A stretch of 64,000 nt of DNA, taken from Clarkia xantiana subsp. parviflora (lineage: Eukaryota > Streptophyta > Magnoliopsida > Myrtales > Onagraceae). Below, piece by piece: positions 11,875 to 22,237 of this stretch. How positions within the stretch are numbered: position 1 is the first letter of the stretch; each line of letters begins with the position of its first letter. The stretch is taken from assembly GCA_036873135.1 (NCBI GenBank), contig JAPTYO010000008.1:34312761-34376760 (forward strand), written 5' to 3'. Under the pieces are notes generated by a model. It saw nothing but the letters and a program-made list of their open reading frames with translations. It was not told the origin of the DNA and did not search any database. Position numbers and translations under genes: made by a program.

Positions 11875-12411
11875 GTAATCACTACGGAAACTTAAACATG
11901 GTATGTGCTAGTAATCTCAATTACACAGCGGAAAGTTTACACATACCTTAAGAGTAACCGTAGTCCAAGATCCTTGCTTGAGTGAGTTCGCGATCCTCCG
12001 GACGGGGCCCGTAGAGATTCCTGTTAGAGAAGCCCTACGTGGTGCAGCTCCACAGCAAAGCCTCTGATCAATTCTTGGCACGGAGACAGATCTCTAGAGA
12101 GTTTGCTCGAAAGCAATTTGGCACACCCTTGGTGACTTGTGAGGTTAGGCCGAAACACTTGGTATGGGAGGAGGGTTTTTCTCTCTAAAACTCTCTTGTG
12201 AGGGAATTATGATTAACCCTAAAATTTCCCTAACACCTCTTATTTATAGAAGGAGTAAAGTGGAAAAAAGTCCACTTTACCCTACTATTAGTTTCGGCCG
12301 GCCTATGTAATTGGGGATGCCAATTTTTGGCCTCCCATGTCAATTGGGGTTAGGGTCTAGCCCAATTACCCTAATGTGACATTTACCCAAGTTCATTAGG
12401 TAAACTATACA
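11875..12411 (-). repeat. copia-like LTR fragment cut by element B
   Basis: The minus strand looks like an LTR: a candidate start TGTATAGTTTACC (12411 leftward), a TATA box CTATAAATAAGAGG (about 12236-12250), and a downstream segment containing aaggtatgtg and ttccgctgtgtaatt, typical of copia R-U5 regions. No CA terminus is present at 11875, where the LTR of element B starts, so the fragment is truncated there. No coding region is attached. Classification rests on general LTR appearance. Confidence 0.5.
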
Positions 12412-12439
12412 TATTATGGGCTACCAATTACGGCGCCCA

Positions 12440-12740
12440 TCACCATATGATTACACTCTTCTCCGACGAACGCCATTAGAGGCATTTCTACGACATTTGC
12501 TACTAGAGGCTCTTCTCCAACATACACCACTGGAGGCTTTTCCTTGTCGCTCACCACTGGAGGCACGATCGATTGAGCATTTACTTTACAGCACGCCACT
12601 AGAGGCTTTACTCTACTACACGCCGCTAGAGGCTTTACTTTACTGCACGCCACTGGAGGCTTTACTTTATGCACCGTCAACGGGGGCACCGCCAACAGGG
12701 ACACCGCAAACAGGGGCACCGCCGACAGAGGTTTTTCATT
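12440..12740 (+). repeat. ~33-bp tandem repeat next to the LTR
   Basis: Units based on cgccactggaggctttact, roughly eight diverged copies, ending in short gcaccgccaacaggg units (12680-12725). It is the inverted relative of the array at 3500-3900. The leucine-rich open frames through it are repeat artefacts. Confidence 0.8.
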
Positions 12741-12888
12741 TCCGCACCAGTCAAAATAAGCATATGAGTTGACTTGAAGATTTCAAAGCAGAAGAATACA
12801 TACTCTCTGGCCAAAATCGGTGTTCTCTTGTCTTTAGGCAAACCCCCTCGAACAAGTTCTACGGTGGCATGTTCAAAGAGGTTCAAAC

Positions 12889-14236
12889 TGTAAACACTCG
12901 ATTTTGACCAGGACGTAACGTCGTTACACATGATGTGTCATTTCAGATATGTCAAGCCACGAAGTTTCCAAGAATTCTTATGTGCATATTAGGATAGTAA
13001 ATAAATATATTTGTAAAATATTTCGAATATATTTTTCATAATATTTTCGAAATATTTAGAAATATATATGAAATAGTTAATTAGGATAGTAAATAAATAT
13101 GTTTGTAAAATATTTCGAGTATATTTTTCATAATATTTTCAAAATATTTAGAAATATATCTGTAATATTTTTTTATCTTTAAGATATTTATCTTCAGGTA
13201 TTATCTATTATTATTTAGGAATAATTATTTGTAAGGTATTTATCCGGTAGAATTATCTTATGAGTTATTTATTTTCTATCATTATCTGTCAATATTTAAG
13301 AGATCTTATCTGTAATATAGGTCTAGTTTTACTATAAATAGAGGTCTAGGTGATCATGTAAAAGGGAACACAACATACATCAATTAAAAAAAAAACCTTT
13401 GAAATTCGTGTAAAAATATATTTTTTCCTCTTTCCTCTCTCCTCTCTTTCTCTTTGCACCTCTTTCTTTTTTCCGGCAAAACCCCCAGTTTAGCTCCCGT
13501 TCGCAGGCCCACTCCTGCCGGAGTCACCACCCTCGCCGCTCAACCGTCTGCCGCGCTTCGCTCCGCCCTTGCCGCTCAGCCTCGTTAAGGCCGCCCGCTA
13601 CTGCTTGCTAGTGTCCTGCTCGCCGTGTAGGACTGACCCGAGCTCACTGGCGTGACTGACCGAGCCTCACCTATGTTCCCGGCCACCACGCCTTCGTCAG
13701 TCACTTCCGGTCTCGCCGGCGCCGTCGTCCTGCTCCGGCCAAGCTCCCGCCGTTATCCATGTCGCTGCTGTGTCGAGGTGAGCCTGTCCCTTATTTTCAT
13801 TTTTTTTTATTTTAGATGCAGTTTAATTTGTTTAAATCTAGTTAATTTAGACTAATTAAAACATGATTACTCAAATTGTTTTTATGTGAACGTGCTAAGT
13901 TATGTTTTGATGTAAATATATTGATAGCACTATTAGGTTTTATTTTGTTTTTTTTATAAAATTAGTTCATAATGGATATTACTTAACAATAAAATTGGCA
14001 AATTATGCGAATTGAATACCGAAAGGCCGTAATTAAAAAAAAATTAAAAAAATAAAATAAAAATCGTAACATAACCCCTGAACTCGAATTTCTGATCGTA
14101 GATTGATTTAATATCTAAGTTTCTAATTTATTATTTTCTTATGTAATTTAGGATTCTAGTTAGCCTTATAATTAACTAGTGGCAACTCTTTCAAACCCCA
14201 CGTTTTCAAAACGTATTCGTGCTAGGTCAAATGACA
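12889..14236 (+). repeat. 3' LTR of Tat-type element (1348 bp)
   Basis: Begins TGTAAACACTCGATTTTGAC and ends GTCAAATGACA. The order of blocks follows the LTR of element A: AT-rich U3, TATA-like actataaatagagg (13331-13344), a GC-rich block (13490-13780), an AT-rich block, and cgaatttctgatcgtagat near the end. No primer site follows, as expected for a 3' LTR. The 5 bp outside (atact) has no partner in the window. Confidence 0.75.
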
Positions 14237-14820
14237 ATACTTACAAGTATTTAGGTCTAGCAGAAACTTGGAACCCCCCATCTCCTGGAACCCTCAAAAT
14301 GAACTGTGACGCCTCATGGATCCACGGGGAGCCTAGGGGAGTCATAGCCGGGGTTGCGCGATCGCATGATGGTAAGGTCATTGATGGTTTTAATATGGCA
14401 AGCAATAGACAGGAAGGAACACAACTCGAGCTGCGGGCAATTCAAGTCGGGGTGGAGCTCGCAATCAATCGAGGATGGAATCGTGTCATTTTCGAATCCG
14501 ACTCAAGATCGGCAATATCATGGTTGAGAGGAGATGAGCAGGCAGGGTGGCAAGAGGAGACGCAGGTCCGTAACATTCGATCTTTGGCAGCCCGAATTCA
14601 AACGGTGTCATGGTCCTTCGTAAAGAGGAAAGCAAACGAAAGTGCGAACTGGATAGCAGTACAAATCAGAAAGAGGTCGTGTCTGTTAAATTGGGTACTA
14701 GTACCCCGCCCTCTCTTTCATTATTGTTATTTAAGGATCGGGAATATATCCCTCCATGAACTTTGTAGTTTTGACATTCGTTTGAGTAATGCATCCATCT
14801 TTGGCGCAAAAAAAAAAATT
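14237..14820 (+). pseudogene. LINE 3' fragment: RNase H-like domain
   Basis: The translated region after the LTR shows the RVT_3 RNase H domain found at the C-terminus of many plant LINEs and in RNase H-like proteins: MNCDASW (first Asp), TQLELRAIQVGVELAI (Glu), VIFESDS (second Asp) and a final box reading KANESANWIA. The last box normally ends AD, so the final catalytic Asp is Asn here. A run of 11 A's (14809-14819) follows as a likely 3' tail. The open frame begins with a Met inside the LTR (14179), giving a chimeric ORF that is an accident of the junction. The reverse transcriptase part is absent. Confidence 0.75.
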
Positions 14821-17162
14821 GTATTTAAGTCACGTTATAAGTATAATAATCTAATACATATTAGATCCGAATATTGTATTAAAATATGGTAATAGAAGCT
14901 AGATACAAATAATGTATTAGTTAAGTATGCAGTGAATATATTATATAATACACATCAAACCAAACCTGCCATAAAAGTTATTTTCTTGATGAGGTGGAAT
15001 CCGACCAGGTGGGAACCATGACTCATCCTTCCAGAATTTGACCATTTACACGTGGACTTCACATGGGTCACGCCAAATGGAGTCGACCCGACAAAGCCTA
15101 GAGGGGGTGGCCCACAGTTTTGTGCAACATTAGTGTCTCCTTGTATTTGGAGTATATATAGACGTGGTTGTAGTTTCCATTTAAAATGGGGAAATAAAGC
15201 GAGAAACGCAACAACTGCCGCGTTCTCTAGCGTCTCGTTAGGTAGCTAAAAATATGGATCCAAACCATTCATGAATTCCCTATTTCCTATTCCATCCACT
15301 GGGATTGCATTTACAACCCCACATTGTTATTTGGCAAACCATGTCACTGTCGCCCACTAAACCAGACCCATACGATACGGATCTTTCCATGTATTATAAT
15401 GTAACACTATGCTGTTGTGTAAACTATGCCACCCATACAAATATTTTTTTAAGTATCAAATAAGTCTAAACCATAAGCAACAAATCTGATACTTCGAAAA
15501 TGTGGAAAATAATATGTTTCTTGTTGCTTAAAATGCCAAAGCAAGTCGAAAAAAGTGGAAAAACCAATCAAATTGTTGAGACACTGAATATATCAACAGT
15601 GTAAATCTTGGACAATAACCTATAACTGGGACTTATTTTAGGTTCTTAACCTTAAAAGGAAAAAAAAATGTGAATATTTGTAGGCCTAAAACCACGGTCT
15701 GAGCCTAAGTTACTTACTTATACATGTCTATTAAAAACGGGTTATGAACTAGTAGTTAACTATAATATTCTAGGGTCATCAATATGGCACTGAAACCATG
15801 TGCCCATTTCCATGAAGCTACATCTCTATCAGGCAGATACAAGTTACGTGCTCCATTTTTCTTATTCCTACCTTACTAGATTGATTCTACAAGAGAGCAA
15901 TGTACCTTTTGTCTCGAAGCTTATAGCAGCTTCCTCATAGGTTTGCTATTCCGTGTATGCGTACTTCCTTCCGTGTCATCCCTATCAATAACCTCCCTCT
16001 CCTGCAAAAGGAGATACTTCATGATGCAACACCAGAAAAACCATGTGCCCATTTCCATGCAGCTACATCTCTATCAGCCAAATACTAGTTACATGCTCCA
16101 TTTATTTTTATTTTTTTGTTTACTGAAGAAAGGTCTAAAAGTGCTCAATTAGAACTAAGAACAGGAACAGAATCATATATAACTACCATCAATTAAATTT
16201 TATTGGACACATGACAGGTATAAAGTTCACAATCCAAGAGGCCTGCCCCCCTAGGGCCTAAACTATTCGAAATGCTCTTAATTTCATGAGTTTGCCTCAC
16301 CTGTAATTTTAGCCTTATTAACCTCATACTTCACCTCCTTATTTAACCACCTTATTTAACCATGTCAGTATTGGCTTGCCCCCTAAATTTGATTCTTGCT
16401 TTCCTGAGGAAGGGTAGAACACGGGTTCAGGAAATTCTATAGTTCATGAGGACACAAGTGATAAATGGAATAGAACCACAATAAAAATTTAGTACGCAAT
16501 TAATTAACAAATCTTCTTTAAACTGCAGAAATCTAGAAAAGGCGACGTCCACGTCACAAGATTCCAAAAGTGCCTAGGCTTTGAAAGACTCACTGTCTAT
16601 CCATGTCGCGAGAATCTTCTATCTAATGCAATTCTACAAAAGCTTGGGAGCAAAAGACAAGTTATTGGTAACTCTGATTGGTGTACTTATAGCAAGTAAT
16701 CAACCACTAATATATCTTGAACCAAAGAAATGATATCTGCAGCAGCTGACAAGATAAGACATTTCATCAGAGCAACACTGATCCAGAAACAATTAATGCT
16801 GAAAAAAAAATAGGATGAGTAAATAGTTTGTCATTTGACAATTGGATTCAATCCTCATTAGATTCCAAGTAATGAAGGATGGTGGAGTTTACAGTGTTAA
16901 GATAGCAGAGAAGAAATACCATCAAGCTGTTTGTTTGATGGTTTACATGTTGATAGAACAGGTGGACCATACAAGGTGCAATTGGTGCATTGGATAATAC
17001 AAAAAAAAGAAGACAAACAAGGTGAAGAAATCGAACAAGTGAATAAAAAATCAACTACTGCAATTATGAGTATTAATAATAATAAATCAAGATATCTCTA
17101 TCGGGAAAAGGAAAATTTGACTGGAAGGAAGTCCATTATTGAATAAAGAATGATATCCTCCA
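14821..17162. other. intergenic, no gene identified
   Basis: AT-rich sequence without a recognisable coding region. Two diverged direct copies of an accatgtgcccatttccatg-containing segment (15793-15860 and 16035-16105) mark a local duplication of about 240 bp. On the minus strand a short open stretch at about 15915-16005 follows a good acceptor (cctctcctgcaaaag region) and ends in a stop. It could be a terminal exon of an unrecognised minus-strand gene, but I cannot name it. Confidence 0.4.
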
Positions 17163-17743
17163 TAGGGGTGAAACCGGACCGGTCGGACCGGATTTTTGCT
17201 TATTTTGGTCGGGTACCTAAATTTCCGGTCCGGTTATTTCCCTAAAAAAAATCCGACCAAAAAACCGTTTGAGAAAAAATAAACCGTCCATTGGTAGTAC
17301 GGTTTTTTCGGTTCGGTTTTCGGTTTAAACCGAAAATCCAATATTGACAATTACCATTTAAAATTCTCATCATTTTCATGGAAAATACCATATCGAAATG
17401 ATAAATAACTTCTATCAATATAATTAAATAAATTAAATAATACAAATAGAAAAAATAATATTCATAAGTGACTATTTTACAATTTATATTAACATAGTTA
17501 ATAAATTATATTAATTAATATCAACAAATATAATATATATTTTATATATTTAATTAACATAACAGTCGGTTCGGTCTCCACGGTCCTCAAAGCTCAAAAT
17601 CCGAACCGGACCAAAAAACCGAAGTAGAGTAAAAAAGAACCGACCAAAAACCAAACCGCATATTGCGGATTCGGTTTTTTCGGTCCGAACCGGTTCGGTT
17701 TCCACCGGTTTTTCGGACCAACCGGATTTTAGTTTCACCCCTA
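17163..17743. mobile_element. hAT-like MITE (581 bp)
   Basis: Ends are inverted: TAGGGGTGAAAC at the left and GTTTCACCCCTA at the right, with further inverted GC-rich ccggtccgg/ggaccaaccgg sequence inside. The flanks are atcctcca (17155-17162) and atcctcta (17744-17751), an 8-bp target duplication with one mismatch, as for hAT elements. The interior is AT-rich and non-coding, so it depends on an outside transposase. Confidence 0.85.
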
Positions 17744-17751
17744 ATCCTCTA

Positions 17752-18458
17752 TGTCCAAACCGCGGAAATATAATCTCAATAAACTCCATATATTTAGCAA
17801 AAAGATCTTCCTAGCATTATTATCACTCTATGTTTGTCTCCTAAAAATGTTATAAATTCTAATTTTGGCCAACCAAGAAAATGATGATAGGTAAGTAACT
17901 AAATATTTCTAGACTTCTTGGCAATATCAACTACGATACTGAATAATATGGATCACGAGAATAACAGCTTGACCCATTCAACAACGTGCTAGAAAGAGTA
18001 ATTATTGATCAGGAGATTAAGCTTGTGCATGTCAACAAGTTCCTTCAAAGTATAACTTTATTCTGTGATCCTTGTTATAACCATTACTTCTCAAAGTAAT
18101 TAGAAAGTAGCAAATCATAGGTAGTATGCACATAAAGTGGAATATGAAATGAATTTTCACAAATTCACATACCTCTACAGCTTCCGGTAACCTTCCATGC
18201 ATGCAGGAAACTAATGCAAAATCACCAGCACGGGGATCTTTGAACCACTCACTTGCTAAACCCATTCGATATTGCATATGAAGTCAAAAAGGCAACTTTG
18301 TAAACAATTCCATTCATGATCATAATAATAGAAACTTTCCTTGAAGCTGTCGACATCTATTAGAAAAAGACACTATGAACTTGTAGTTGTACTTCTCCAC
18401 TTAAGAAATGTCTCTATCATACTCCTATTTCCATCATTGAACACACCTCCATTTATGT
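17752..18458. other. LAZY1 upstream region
   Basis: No retroelement recognised. On the minus strand a stretch at 18173-18277 reads as an open exon-like segment (GLASEWFKDPRAGDFALV near its start) ending at a good donor (GAG|GTATGT). I do not recognise it. It may belong to an unidentified minus-strand gene or be chance. Confidence 0.3.
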
Positions 18459-18466
18459 CTATATAG
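18459..18466 (+). promoter_or_regulatory. candidate TATA box of LAZY1
   Basis: CTATATAG, 41 bases before the LAZY1 start codon. This would imply a very short 5' UTR, so the true promoter could lie further upstream. Confidence 0.35.
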
Positions 18467-18506
18467 TTGACAGAAGTGTTTGAACATCATGCAATAAGAG
18501 GCCATA

Positions 18507-21084
18507 ATGAAGGTAAGCCCAAATTCCTCCTGATTTCAATTGACTGTATTCCAAATCTCCAAACCTCATCTTTTTGTTGTCAATCCTTGCAGTTCTTAGG
18601 TTGGATGCACCGTAAATTACAGGAGAATAGCATCGATCCACTGAAAGATCTTACGATTGGTATCCTTTCAATCCTGCTTCAATATTATATGCATCAATAA
18701 GAAGAACTTTTTTTGTCAGCATAACCAAATATATTTGCCTGTAGTGCTGAAACTGAAAAACTCTTAGTGTTTCCTCAGTATTCTCTTATTCAGCAAAAAA
18801 TGCAAAATGAAATTGATTTGTCCAAACATTACCGCATAATCAATACCACCATTCTAGAATTACAAAATCCTGTTTGTTTTTTTTTTTATATTGATGCACC
18901 AATTTTTTTTTTATTCTCTCCATTCAGGAAACTCGTGTACCTGCTTTTCCACAAAACAGCTTCATGGTGTACAAGAATCCCCCGTCAAGCCAAACCTTGG
19001 GTTGTCATATGGATCAAAATCAATAAACCTGCAGCGAGAAGAATATGAAACTTCCTTCAACCAAGAGCCTATTACTGAAGCTCCTGAACTTTTCCCTGGA
19101 TTTCTGACAATTGGAACTCTTGGTATCAGTGAGCCTGGAACACCAACATTTGCAGTTTCTTTGGATGACATAGGTGAGACAATAACAACAGTAACTGCAG
19201 ATCAACTGAAGCTCATCAACGATGAGCTAGAGAAATTCATTGAGGTTGAATCTGATGAGGAAGGCTTCAACGGAACATCCAGGAATAGTTGTGTCAGCAC
19301 CATTACGTTTTGTAGCAAGAAAACGGAGGTGCCTCAAGGTGAAGAACAAAGGAACACCCCTATTTGTCCACTCCAAGGATACTTGTTTGGCTCTTCAGTA
19401 GAATTGCAAGAGACAAGGACAGAGAAGAAAACTAAAAAGACATCTCTGGCTCAGCTTTTTGAAGAAACAAAACAAACACATGCAGATGGACCACCCTGTG
19501 TGGAGAAATATGAGACCCCGGAGGTGACAACAAAGGAAACATATAAATCGTCCAAAGGGGTCATGAAGAAAATTTTGAAAAAGTTGGGTGCTTCTAAAAC
19601 CCCTCATGATTCATCACCTCCTGAAGCTAATAATTCTGTGTTAGGCAATAAAAGATTCCAAAAGGTTGGTGCTTCAGTAATGAATCTTCACTTCATGAAC
19701 TTTCTAGGGCTATCGAAACCATTAAAATTATGCATGAAGATGAATTTGACTCTTACTTAATGAATTCATTCCTAAAATTACATCCGATTTTTTTCTTAAT
19801 CTTTTATTAATATATCTACAAAGCTTTAGAGTGTAGACGCTTATGTAATATACAGCCCTCAGAAACTCTATCTACTGCATGTAGGTCCTTCAAATGTTCC
19901 ACAGGAAGATACACCCTGAAAATTCAACAGATACAAAAGAGCGTAACAAGGCTAAGGGTTCTAAAAACAGCAATTTCCTCTCTGAAAATAAGTATCAAAA
20001 TTGGCGTGCAGTAGGTTCAGATGGTGGTGAAAACTTCACTCAAGGGTCTCAGTCAAAAGAAACCACTACCAACTTGAAATATCCCTATCATGATCCGGTT
20101 TGCACCAGCTCGGATGAAGGTATAGGGCACTGGATCAGAACAGATGCAGACTGTAAGTATGGAATATTTGCATGACACCATTATGAATTTATTTCTTTCA
20201 AGCTCACACTACTGGTTGAACTGCATGACAAGTATGAAAACAACTTTTCTTTTGCGACTTGCTAATCTCATTTCTTATTGTCCATCATCTCTTGGACTTC
20301 AACTCTTGAATTAAAGATTTACTCAAACAAAATGATTACATTATAAGGAAACAAAGTTATAAGAGACACCTAAGGCCAGCTTAATGAATGAAGGATATGG
20401 TTCAATAATTTCAGCATTATTGTAACATCCATTATTCATTTATTTGAATATTATATCTCAAAAGTATATGAGCAAATAAAGATGGTAGATTCCAAACAGT
20501 CGTTCTACAAACTTCTAGGTAGAAACTAATTTCTAGTTGGAATTCAGTCTGGAAGTGCATAATAAATTTAGTATTTAGTACTATGTTAAAGATACATGCC
20601 TAAGCATAGAATAATATACATCTACTGTGCCATCGGTTTAAGATTTTATTTGTCTTCAGTATGAAAGGTGGTGCTAGTTTTTAGCCGTACCAAGAGTTGA
20701 AATGGTTCTTCACTTTAACCATCCTCTTTATTTGGACCAGTATCTCTCCAAAAAAAACAGGGAACAAACGGGATTAATTGATCAATACAGGAACAGTTGA
20801 GAGAGATTGTTGTTTTGTATGCCCAAAAAAATGGACAGATATAAATTTGACAAATGATAAAATGATACTGATTATTGGCATATCAGTGGACAAATATTAA
20901 GACAGATATATAAGTTAGACGATAGTATGAACCCACCTATTAACACTTTATCTTAATAATTGTTCTTCATACCATTACAGTTTTGATAGACTTTGACATT
21001 TTGGAAAGCTAACCAAGTTACGCACATATTAACCCGTCGCATTTCTCTCCTCTTACTAATTCAGACTTAGTACTGGAGCTGTAA
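18507..21084 (+). CDS. LAZY1: LAZY1 gravitropism protein, 5 exons
   Basis: I assemble five exons: 18507-18512, 18593-18659, 18928-19664, 19885-20152 and 21065-21084. All introns are GT...AG, the phases are consistent, and there are 365 codons plus stop. The protein begins MKFLGWMHRKLQENS (conserved LAZY1 region I), has the IGT-family signature GFLTIGTLG at residues 82-90, then PTFAVSLDDI, LKLINDELEKF, CPLQGYLFGSSVEL and a basic KKILKKLG segment. MFHRKIHPE lies near the start of exon 4 and the protein ends DADYLVLEL. A 6-bp first exon and a 20-bp last exon are the known IGT-gene structure. In the family, LAZY1 acts in shoot gravitropism and branch angle through polar auxin transport. I see no disabling mutation. 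Transposons lie on both sides. Confidence 0.95.
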
Positions 21085-21177
21085 AAAAGAAGCTGCATTG
21101 GATCGTGATCTGGATATATACTTACAGCGTGGAGTTCTTATTGTGCTTGCAGTGTTCCTTCAAGGCTTATATGAGTG

Positions 21178-21183
21178 AATAAA
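21178..21183 (+). terminator. candidate poly(A) signal of LAZY1
   Basis: AATAAA, 94 bases after the LAZY1 stop codon, in an AT-rich stretch. It is the best match before the MULE. Confidence 0.5.
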
Positions 21184-21184
21184 T

Positions 21185-21690
21185 TAAATGTAGTGTGAAA
21201 GAAGCTATATGCATTAAGATAAGCTTGTGGGTAATTATGCTCTTTTCAACAGTTCTTCAAACCATTAATGAGTTCCATGTGCTTGAATGATACCAATTTC
21301 TATCTTAAAAAGGTATGCATCCAAAGTTTTCTAAGAAAAATTCAACTTATAATATGTAGCTATGTTGGAAATCAAATGACTATAAAGATGTCAACATATA
21401 TGTAGCTCAATAGAGAATAAAGTCGAAGTGGAAGGTATTGTCAACTCAGTGCTCCAAATACTTGCACTTGCATCCTCCTTGATCAATCGACAAGAGAAGC
21501 TTAACACTTTATCAATAAAGTAAACACTGCAAGTCTGCAAGGAGATTTTACTTTGAAGTGGCATGTCAAAACTTGAAAAATTGACAATAACAAAGTCCGA
21601 CCCAGTAATAAAAAAATCGGTAGAATAAATTTCATAATCCATAAGAGGGAAAATGTGGTATGAAATCAAGCGGAACAGACAGAGTTCAAT
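21185..21690. other. LAZY1 3' flank
   Basis: No gene recognised. The final nine bases, gagttcaat (21682-21690), are the left copy of the MULE target-site duplication. The right copy is at 32999-33007, so this flank originally continued directly into 33008. Confidence 0.6.
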
Positions 21691-22112
21691 GGAAAAATTG
21701 TTGAAATGCCCTCTAGGGAGACCGGATTTCTAAAAATGCCCTCCCATAGAGGGCATTTGAGAATCTGCCCCGTCTAGCTGATAATACAAGCTGGACGAGC
21801 CTAGATGTCAGCGAGCTGGCAGGAATCATCCAGCTGGTGCCAGCTCGCTGACGTCCAGCTGCTTACAGCAGCTGGACCGAGCGGGTCCCGGTCAAAGGGA
21901 CAGCTCTGTCCCTTTGACTGACTCGGTCCAGCTGCTATTAGCAGCTGGACCGAGCGGGTCCCGGTCGAAGGGACAGCTCTGTCCCTTTGACCGACTGAAT
22001 GACTCGGTCCAGCTGCTATTAGAAGCTGGACCGAGCGGGTCCCGGTCAAAGGGACAGCTCTGTCCCTTTGACCGACTGAACATCTTGGGAACCAGCTGCT
22101 ATTAAATTTTTT
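21691..22112. repeat. left TIR of the MULE with expanded palindromic units
   Basis: Beyond the terminal segment shared with the right end, a unit starting gctggaccgagcgggtcccg recurs at 21871, 21944 and 22025. Each unit is made of nested palindromes: agctgctattagcagct and gggacagctctgtccc. The right TIR has only about one and a half units, so the left one has expanded or the right one has contracted. Confidence 0.85.
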
Positions 22113-22237
22113 TTTTTTAATTTATTCTACTATTTCACCTATAAAACTCATACACGACCATTCTTAAAATTTACAATCCTCTCATCTTCTTACATCTTTT
22201 TACATCTTTTATTTACAATCTACAATTTCTAGTATTA

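Larger units (their letters stand above)
12412..14236 (+). mobile_element. 3' end of a Tat-type gypsy element (array plus LTR)
   Basis: A short tandem array (12440-12740) is followed by about 150 bp and then a full-looking LTR (12889-14236). Array and LTR both match element A in inverted orientation, so this element reads rightward and only its 3' end remains here. The rest was separated by later insertions on its left. Confidence 0.7.

Noticed and set aside
12414..12772. Overlapping open frames on both strands next to the LTR
   Set aside because: Same repeat artefact as at 3500-3900, inverted.
18891..19760. Taking the 289-codon open frame alone as the gene
   Set aside because: It starts inside an intron and reads past a donor site. 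The spliced model gives a complete LAZY1 protein with conserved ends.
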